Below are positions 6,840 through 10,972 of a stretch of DNA of 10,972 nt, piece by piece. The stretch comes from Thiomicrorhabdus sp. (GTDB lineage: Bacteria > Pseudomonadota > Gammaproteobacteria > Thiomicrospirales > Thiomicrospiraceae), in the NCBI GenBank assembly GCA_015488565.1, contig WFNQ01000026.1, positions 1-10,972 of the forward strand, read 5' to 3'. The position numbers were made by a program, and so were the translations under genes. The notes under the pieces were generated by a model. That model was given only the letters and a program-made list of their open reading frames with translations, was not told the origin of the DNA and made no database searches. The stretch's first letter is position 1. The number at the start of each line of letters is the position of its first letter.

Positions 6840-7985
6840 TTACGCATTTTTTGCGGTTTTAATATTATCTATAAATTGGTCAAATAAAGGGGCTACATCA
6901 TGAGGTCCAGGGCTTGCCTCTGGATGCCCTTGAAAACTAAATGCCAATTTATCGGTACGTGAAATACCCTGCAACGTACCATCAAATAAAGATAGATGCG
7001 TCGCCACCAAATGATTAGGCAACGTATCACCATCCACAGCAAAGCCATGATTTTGAGAGGTAATCATCACTTTTTTAGTTGTTAAATCTTGTACGGGATG
7101 GTTTGCTCCATGATGACCAAACTTCATTTTAAGTGTTTTTGCACCACTGGCCAGTGCCAACAGTTGGTGTCCTAAACAAATCCCAAACACAGGTACATCG
7201 GTTTTCAATATCTGCTGAATCGCAGTAATCGCGTAATCACACGGCTCAGGATCGCCAGGGCCATTCGATAAAAATACGCCATCAGGGTTCATGGCCAGCA
7301 CCTCATCGGCCGAGGTCTTCGCTGGCACAACGGTTAATCGACAACCACGATCCACAATCATTCGTAAAATATTACGCTTCACACCGTAATCGTAGGCCAC
7401 AATATGAAAACCATCATTTGCCGAACAATCCGCATGACCCTTGCTCAATTCCCAAGACCCTTCAGTCCAAACATAGCTCTCAGGCGTAGTCACTTCTTGA
7501 GCCAAGTCCACCCCTTTTAGGCCACTAAAAGCTTTTGCTTTCGCTACGGCGGCCTCCGCATCAATTGACTCACCAGCCACAATCACACCAGATTGAGCGC
7601 CTTTAGCACGAAGAAGTCGTGTTAACTTACGAGTATCAATGTCCGAAATCGCCACCACGCCTTGCTCTTTTAAATAATCTGGCAACGATTTTTCGGCACG
7701 AAAGTTACTCATCAGCGTAGGACAATCTTTAACAATAAGCCCTTGCGCCATAATACGAGGAGACTCTTCATCTTCCGTATTCACGCCTACATTTCCAATG
7801 TGAGGGTAGGTTAAGGTCACAATCTGTTTAAAGTAAGAAGGGTCTGTTAAGATCTCTTGATACCCTGTTAACGAGGTATTAAAAACGACCTCTCCTGTCG
7901 TCTCCCCTTCTGTACCTAATGAAACACCCCAAAACAGAGTGCCATCTTCTAAAGCCAGCAAAGCTTGTGTCATTGATTTTTCCAT
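6840..7985 (-). CDS. carA: Carbamoyl-phosphate synthase small (glutaminase) subunit
   Basis: This 381-residue protein has the CarA N-terminal domain (ALLALEDGTLFWG onward, about 8-155) and a C-terminal class I glutamine amidotransferase domain. The catalytic triad is visible: Cys270 in GICLGHQLL, and His354 and Glu356 in QGHPEASPG, one residue off the E. coli numbering. It releases ammonia from glutamine and channels it to CarB. Two in-frame ATGs are possible: 7985 (MEKSMTQ) and 7973 (MTQALLALEDG). Neither has a strong ribosome binding site; the GGA just before the first ATG, and TGGA 8 bases before the second, slightly favour the shorter form. The leader holds a 60-bp inverted-repeat element. 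I see no clear ArgR or other operator, only one TGAAT half-site. Confidence 0.97.
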   Translation of the reverse strand: MEKSMTQALLALEDGTLFWGVSLGTEGETTGEVVFNTSLTGYQEILTDPSYFKQIVTLTYPHIGNVGVNTEDEESPRIMAQGLIVKDCPTLMSNFRAEKSLPDYLKEQGVVAISDIDTRKLTRLLRAKGAQSGVIVAGESIDAEAAVAKAKAFSGLKGVDLAQEVTTPESYVWTEGSWELSKGHADCSANDGFHIVAYDYGVKRNILRMIVDRGCRLTVVPAKTSADEVLAMNPDGVFLSNGPGDPEPCDYAITAIQQILKTDVPVFGICLGHQLLALASGAKTLKMKFGHHGANHPVQDLTTKKVMITSQNHGFAVDGDTLPNHLVATHLSLFDGTLQGISRTDKLAFSFQGHPEASPGPHDVAPLFDQFIDNIKTAKNA

Positions 7986-8112
7986 CCGAGTGATTTGGGT
8001 CTACTAACCGTTATGTTTTTTTTGAGGCCTTTGCACGAGACAGGCACGAAAAAAATAATTCATATTTTTCGTACAAAGAACTCTTTTTTTATTGCTTTTA
8101 AATAGTACATAC
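7986..8112 (-). promoter_or_regulatory. carA leader region (no clear promoter hexamers)
   Basis: This stretch lies between the terminator at 8113-8158 and the carA start, so any dedicated carA promoter should lie here or just upstream. I could not find a convincing -35/-10 pair. It is dominated by the 60-bp element at 8024-8083, whose interior contains a second stem (ACGAAAAA 8046-8053 with TTTTTCGT 8065-8072). A single ArgR-like half-site, TGAAT, is on the minus strand at 8063-8059. Confidence 0.3.
8024..8083. repeat. 60-bp miniature inverted-repeat element in the carA leader
   Basis: The left end GAGGCCTTTGCACGA (8024-8038) and the reverse complement of the right end (8069-8083) agree at 12 of 15 positions. 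Runs of T flank it on both sides (T8 on the left, T7 on the right), which would fit a duplicated T-rich target but cannot prove it. The end sequence recalls termini of some IS5-family elements, from memory only. No coding capacity is present. Confidence 0.5.
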
Positions 8113-8158
8113 AAAAAAACGGAGCCAGCCCCCATTGAAAGGCTCACTCCGTTTTTTT
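8113..8158 (-). terminator. Intrinsic terminator upstream of carA, downstream of the NlpC/P60 gene
   Basis: AAAAAAACGGAG (8113-8124) pairs with CTCCGTTTTTTT (8147-8158), with an inner AGCC/GGCT extension (8127-8130, 8141-8144) and a short loop. On the minus strand the stem ends in seven T's. It is 158 bases after the lipoprotein gene stop and 128 bases before carA, so it is either a distant terminator for the former or part of a longer carA leader. Confidence 0.85.
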
Positions 8159-8315
8159 AGTTTGCTAAATGACTTTAGTCATCTCCACCACATACTCCGT
8201 TAAAAGCAAAAAGTGCTAAAAGGCACCATAATTCATTAGTGCGGATTTTACTTGATTACCCCCTTTATGTCTAGTCACAATCCCTGTTCTTACGGTTTAT
8301 TTAGCCTAAAATTCA
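8159..8315. other. Intergenic stretch downstream of the NlpC/P60 gene
   Basis: Together with 7986-8158 this makes a 330-base gap without a full gene. It contains a perfect 14-bp dyad, ATGACT/AGTCAT (8169-8182), and on the minus strand only very short frames, for example a nine-codon one reading MVPFSTFCF. No RNA gene or family motif is recognised. It is probably a long 3' untranslated region. Confidence 0.4.
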
Positions 8316-8816
8316 TTACAAAATACGCCTTGAAGTTACGTACCTTTTACGCCAATAGCGATTGTTTAAATTTGAAATCGTCACCCCCTTACTGGAGGAG
8401 GCGTGCATAAACGTTGAGTTGCCCATATAAATACCATTATGCAGTGAATTTCTTCCCGTTTTAAAAAAGACAATATCTCCTACTTTTAATTGGGATTTTT
8501 TAACCTTTTTACCCACTTTAATTTGGGTTCTTGTTGTACGTGGAATTTTCTTTTTAAACTTAACATGATAGGTATTTTGAACAAATGCCGAACAATCCAC
8601 CCCGCTTAACGTAGTGCCACCATAACGATACGGCGTACCTTTCCAACGTTTAAACTGCTTAATAAGTTGCTGATGAATGCCGGATGAATCCGTTAGATAA
8701 CCAGAGGATACCGGTATTTTTTTTTGACCAACAGAGCTACTGTAACGTGGCGACTGAGAACACGCTGTCAAAAAAACGACACCTAGCAAGACAATAAAAA
8801 AACGACATTTTTTCAT
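8316..8816 (-). CDS. NlpC/P60 lipoprotein, MepS/Spr-like peptidoglycan endopeptidase
   Basis: This 166-residue protein starts with a lipoprotein signal (MKKCRFFIVLLGVVFLTAC), with lipidated Cys19 in an LTAC lipobox. Residues 48-166 form an NlpC/P60 (C40) domain: YRYGGTTLSGVDCSAFV with the nucleophile Cys75, LHNGIYMG with His126, and MHAS with His138. The spacings 51 and 12 equal the Cys68-His119-His131 triad of E. coli Spr/MepS, which cleaves D-Ala-mDAP cross-links during cell-wall growth. The short linker after the lipobox, ending in S rather than D at +2, suggests outer-membrane sorting. It is unusually rich in Lys and Arg. The ribosome binding site is weak. It is divergent from msrAB and not part of the car operon. 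Confidence 0.9.
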   Translation of the reverse strand: MKKCRFFIVLLGVVFLTACSQSPRYSSSVGQKKIPVSSGYLTDSSGIHQQLIKQFKRWKGTPYRYGGTTLSGVDCSAFVQNTYHVKFKKKIPRTTRTQIKVGKKVKKSQLKVGDIVFFKTGRNSLHNGIYMGNSTFMHASSSKGVTISNLNNRYWRKRYVTSRRIL

Positions 8817-8945
8817 TACAATTCAAGCTCTTATAGAGATAACCTAACAACAAAAAACAAACTTTCAGCTAATCATTTAGCCCCAATAAAAAGCTTTACA
8901 GCAAACAACAAGCCAATGTTAAATTAAGTTAAGCCCAGCTTAAAA

Positions 8946-9059
8946 TCTAACCCAAATCCTTACATAGAAACGTGAAAAATAGTGTAAGAACCTAGAAAAC
9001 CCTAGGTTTTTCAAATGGTTATACTAGGCCCGTGTTTCTATGTAAGGATTTGTGTCTAA
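8946..9059. mobile_element. 104-bp MITE-like element flanked by 5-bp target duplication
   Basis: The element proper is 8951-9054. Its outermost 21 bases at each end are inverted repeats with one mismatch, sharing AAATCCTTACATAGAAAC (8954-8971, and reversed at 9034-9051). A further inner block matches 7 of 8 bases (TAGTGTAA 8980-8987; TAGTATAA reversed at 9019-9026), shifted by one base. The direct repeat TCTAA abuts both ends (8946-8950 and 9055-9059), as expected for a 5-bp target duplication. The centre has another hairpin (AACCTAG 8989-8995, CTAGGTT 9002-9008). There is no coding capacity. A solo end occurs at 1909-1946. The family is unassigned. Confidence 0.75.
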
Positions 9060-9073
9060 ATATAATGAAATTT

Positions 9074-9102
9074 TTAACAATATATTCCGCTCTCTATAGA
9101 AT
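9074..9102 (+). promoter_or_regulatory. Sigma70-type promoter for msrAB
   Basis: TTAACA (9074-9079, five of six to consensus) is separated by 17 bases from TAGAAT (9097-9102, five of six). The predicted start is near 9109, with a leader of about 27 bases carrying AAAGGA (9120-9125) ten bases before the ATG. It lies just outside the mobile element, so the promoter does not depend on it. A perfect TATAAT at 9061-9066 lacks a good -35. Confidence 0.55.
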
Positions 9103-9135
9103 AGACTCTAAAATACCCCAAAGGATTGACACATC

Positions 9136-10521
9136 ATGCCATCTCACTTTATTTTAAAAAAGCCGTTTCAAAAAATAACGCTTTTCTCATTTTTAGCGAC
9201 CCTATTTATTTTATTTACCCTAAGCTTAACAACCCACGCCAAGGAGTTAACAATGAGTTCCGAAAATTCTTCCCCCCCCTCTCAAAAGACAACCCAAAGT
9301 ATTGTATTAGGTATGGGCTGTTTTTGGGGAGCCGAAAAACGCCTCTCGGAACTTAAAGGCGTCATAAATGTTGAAAGTGGCTACGCCAATGGTGATGATC
9401 CAAATGCCGATTATCAAGCGATTTTAACCTTAGAAAATAAAATTAAATCAGGGCAGTCCCAAGCACGCAATCATGCCGAAGTGATTAAAGTGACCTATCA
9501 ACCTGAAATCGTTTCACTAGAAGCCGTGCTCATTCAATTTTGGGAGAACCACAACCCAACACAAGGTCATCGCCAAGGAAACGACATTGGTAGCAATTAT
9601 CGCAGTGCCATCTACTACCAAACCAAAGCTGAAAAAGAGATCGCAGAGCAAACCAAAGCCATTTACCAAACCGCTTTAACTCAAGCAGGCTATCCTGCCA
9701 TTACCACCGAAATTGAACCCTTAAAAACCTATATTACCGCCGAAACCTACCATCAAGACTACCTTAAAAAGAACCCGAATGGCTATTGCGGACTCGGTGG
9801 CACGAGTGTTGCCTACCCAAGCAACCATTCACAACTCAAGCCTCACCCCATCTTAGATGGAACACAACTCAACAAAACACGGCAACTGATTGTTTTTGAA
9901 GCGGAATCCTGCGCATACTGCGAGAAATTTAAACAAGAAATATTGAACCATTGGCAATCTGAAGTCGCCATCACCACCACATTAAATCCAAACCCACCCA
10001 AAGGATGGTCACTCGAAAAACCCCTATTTGCCACCCCGACCATTGTGCTGTTTGAACAAGGAAAAGAGGTCTCTCGCTACACAGGCTATAACGGTGATAA
10101 AACACGATTTTGGCAGTGGCTAGGGCAACGTTTACTCACCCCAGAGCAACGACGAATTGCCTTTGAAGAGGGAACGGAACGCCCCTTTACCGGCTCACAC
10201 TTAGATGAAACACGACCCGGTTATTTTGTCGACCCCATCACAGGCGCCAAACTCTTCAGAAGTGATACCAAATTTAAAAGTGGCACTGGCTGGCCAAGCT
10301 TCTTTAACCCTGTTGAGGGTGCGATCACCACTCACGTTGATAAGACACTGGGCGTGGAACGCATTGAAGTACGCAGTGCCAGCTCAGGCATTCACTTAGG
10401 CCATGTCTTTAATGATGGCCCACCCCCTACTTTCAAGCGCTATTGCATAAACGGCAATGTCCTTAAATTTGTTGCCGATGAGGAAGACATTCCCGCCAAG
10501 AAAAACGAAACAAACCTTTAA
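9136..10521 (+). CDS. msrAB: Exported methionine sulfoxide reductase fusion: MsrA - thioredoxin-like - MsrB
   Basis: This 461-residue protein has a Sec signal peptide (KKPFQK, hydrophobic 14-31, cleavage near THA-KE at 35/36). MsrA spans about 54-225, with catalytic Cys62 in GCFW and resolving Cys218 in GYC; its loop before HAEV is longer than usual. A thioredoxin-like domain spans about 245-335, with CAYC (259-262) and cis-Pro301 in FATPTIVLF; it resembles periplasmic SoxS-type thioredoxins. MsrB spans about 336-455, with GTGWPSF at 383-389 and catalytic Cys437 in RYC. The MsrB part lacks zinc-binding cysteines and has Thr384 where E. coli MsrB has its resolving Cys63. The protein has just these five cysteines. 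It repairs both stereoisomers of methionine sulfoxide in the envelope. ATG 9136 has AAAGGA upstream; a second start at 9253 is also likely. Confidence 0.95.
   Translation: MPSHFILKKPFQKITLFSFLATLFILFTLSLTTHAKELTMSSENSSPPSQKTTQSIVLGMGCFWGAEKRLSELKGVINVESGYANGDDPNADYQAILTLENKIKSGQSQARNHAEVIKVTYQPEIVSLEAVLIQFWENHNPTQGHRQGNDIGSNYRSAIYYQTKAEKEIAEQTKAIYQTALTQAGYPAITTEIEPLKTYITAETYHQDYLKKNPNGYCGLGGTSVAYPSNHSQLKPHPILDGTQLNKTRQLIVFEAESCAYCEKFKQEILNHWQSEVAITTTLNPNPPKGWSLEKPLFATPTIVLFEQGKEVSRYTGYNGDKTRFWQWLGQRLLTPEQRRIAFEEGTERPFTGSHLDETRPGYFVDPITGAKLFRSDTKFKSGTGWPSFFNPVEGAITTHVDKTLGVERIEVRSASSGIHLGHVFNDGPPPTFKRYCINGNVLKFVADEEDIPAKKNETNL
9241..9255 (+). promoter_or_regulatory. Internal ribosome binding site and second start within msrAB
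   Basis: AAGGAG (9241-9246) lies six bases before an in-frame ATG (9253, Met40), a better site than that of the first start. Met40 falls just after the predicted signal cleavage site and before the MsrA domain, so initiation here would give a complete, signal-less enzyme of 422 residues in the cytoplasm. Confidence 0.6.
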
Positions 10522-10525
10522 AACC

Positions 10526-10550
10526 AAAAAAAGCCCCGTAGGGCTTTTTT
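10526..10550. terminator. Bidirectional intrinsic terminator between msrAB and the rhodanese gene
   Basis: AAAAAAGCCC (10527-10536) pairs with GGGCTTTTTT (10541-10550) around a four-base loop. It has T runs on both strands, so it can stop msrAB (stop at 10521) from the left and the convergent rhodanese gene (stop at 10597) from the right. Confidence 0.9.
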
Positions 10551-10596
10551 AATACTCTAATTCGCCCATAAATAGGCCAACTAAGAACAATGTTGC

Positions 10597-10972
10597 TTAT
10601 TTACTCTCAATCGGATGTCCTGCAAAAGACCATGCCGGAAAACCACCACGATAAAAATACACATTAGTATAGCCCACGCTCACTAAATCTGCCGCCATCT
10701 GAGATGAACGCGTACACACTTCGCCATAACAATAAGTCACCAAAGCTTGGTCTTTCTTAAACATGTTACTTACCTTTTCACGAGTATAATTTTTGCGATC
10801 ACCACGATCCAAGTGAACGGCCTTGGCAATATGACCATCTTCCCAATCCTCTTTTTTACGAGAATCAATAAAGGTTGCACCCGAATCCCACAATTTTTTT
10901 GCTTCAGCGGTATTAACCGTTGTCGCACCCGGAACACTCAAAGGTGCTGCGGCTTGTACCAATGATGCAAAT
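10597..10972 (-). CDS. Periplasmic rhodanese-like protein, 5' end outside the window
   Basis: The frame stays open to the right edge, so the true start is outside. A TTG at 10962 is in frame but lies inside what looks like the end of a signal peptide (FASLVQAAAPLSVPG), so I do not use it. The rest is a single rhodanese domain: VNTAEAKKLWDSGATFIDSRKKEDWEDGHI, then the active loop TYCYGEVCTRSS with the likely catalytic Cys first and a second Cys four residues later, and finally the closing motif YRGGFPAWSFAGHPIESK. Rhodaneses move sulfane sulfur; the CxxxxC loop resembles periplasmic versions seen near redox genes. It converges on msrAB, so the two are not co-transcribed. Substrate unknown. Confidence 0.85.
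   Translation of the reverse strand, partial: FASLVQAAAPLSVPGATTVNTAEAKKLWDSGATFIDSRKKEDWEDGHIAKAVHLDRGDRKNYTREKVSNMFKKDQALVTYCYGEVCTRSSQMAADLVSVGYTNVYFYRGGFPAWSFAGHPIESK

Larger units (their letters stand above)
8817..9135. other. Divergent intergenic region between the NlpC/P60 gene and msrAB
   Basis: This 319-base gap holds a small dyad (TTAAGC 8929-8934 with GCTTAA 8938-8943), the 104-bp inverted-repeat element (8951-9054) and a good msrAB promoter. The 130 bases next to the lipoprotein gene must contain its promoter. TATAAG lies there at 8835-8830 on the minus strand but has no well-spaced -35, so I do not call it. Confidence 0.6.

Noticed and set aside
8059..8072. ArgR-box half-site (TGAAT) in the carA leader
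   Set aside because: Only one half of the palindrome is present and no tandem box is seen; in such AT-rich DNA this is not enough.
8929..8943. TTAAGC/GCTTAA dyad as an operator in the divergent region
   Set aside because: A single 6-base-arm palindrome with no second copy or known binding-site match.
1909..9054. CRISPR-like or tandem direct repeats
   Set aside because: The repeated pieces are two dispersed copies with terminal inverted structure, not regularly spaced repeats; no cas genes are present.
9061..9066. Perfect TATAAT just outside the 104-bp element, as an element-created promoter for msrAB
   Set aside because: At 16-18 base spacing the upstream hexamers (around 9037-9044) do not resemble TTGACA; the TTAACA/TAGAAT pair further downstream is better.
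10960..10962. TTG as the start of the rhodanese gene
   Set aside because: The frame continues upstream to the window edge with signal-peptide-like residues, so the true start is probably outside.

Overview
The window looks like a chromosomal segment of a gammaproteobacterium of moderate-to-low GC. The carA-carB-greA-DUF4149 order is a familiar gammaproteobacterial arrangement. The SoxS-like thioredoxin module and the periplasmic rhodanese would suit a sulfur oxidiser of the Thiomicrospira/Hydrogenovibrio/Thiomicrorhabdus kind, but that is an inference from gene content, not a proven assignment. I see no rRNA, tRNA, CRISPR array, phage gene or complete insertion sequence.

Layout, left to right. 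Positions 1-1860 (minus strand) hold a three-gene operon: a DUF455 ferritin-like protein (TTG start), a Mak-type ROK fructokinase, and a thioredoxin-like protein cut by the window edge. Both junctions are 4-base ATGA overlaps. Positions 2035-2388 hold a small secreted orphan protein with its own terminator. Positions 2527-7985 hold the carA-carB-greA-DUF4149 cluster on the minus strand: both subunits of carbamoyl-phosphate synthetase (feeding pyrimidine and arginine synthesis), then the transcript-cleavage factor GreA, then a four-helix membrane protein. A strong hairpin terminator sits between carB and greA. Positions 8316-8816 (minus) encode a MepS/Spr-like NlpC/P60 lipoprotein for peptidoglycan remodelling. 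Positions 9136-10521 (plus) encode an exported methionine sulfoxide reductase fusion of unusual order, MsrA - thioredoxin-like - MsrB. It converges on a partial periplasmic rhodanese across a shared bidirectional terminator.

The most interesting signals are non-coding or at gene starts. A 104-bp miniature inverted-repeat element with a 5-bp target duplication lies in the mepS-msrAB divergent region, and a solo end of the same element lies at the putative promoter of the DUF455 operon. A second family of short inverted repeats, with ends near GAGGCCTTTGCACGA, occurs in the carA leader and at the greA stop codon. The msrAB gene has a near-ideal internal ribosome binding site just after its signal peptide, which could yield both an exported and a cytoplasmic enzyme. 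A G9 tract takes the place of the ribosome binding site of the DUF455 gene.

No wholly new multi-gene system is evident. The candidates for new biology are the fused Msr enzyme with dual starts, the two mini-element families, and the DUF455-kinase-thioredoxin operon.
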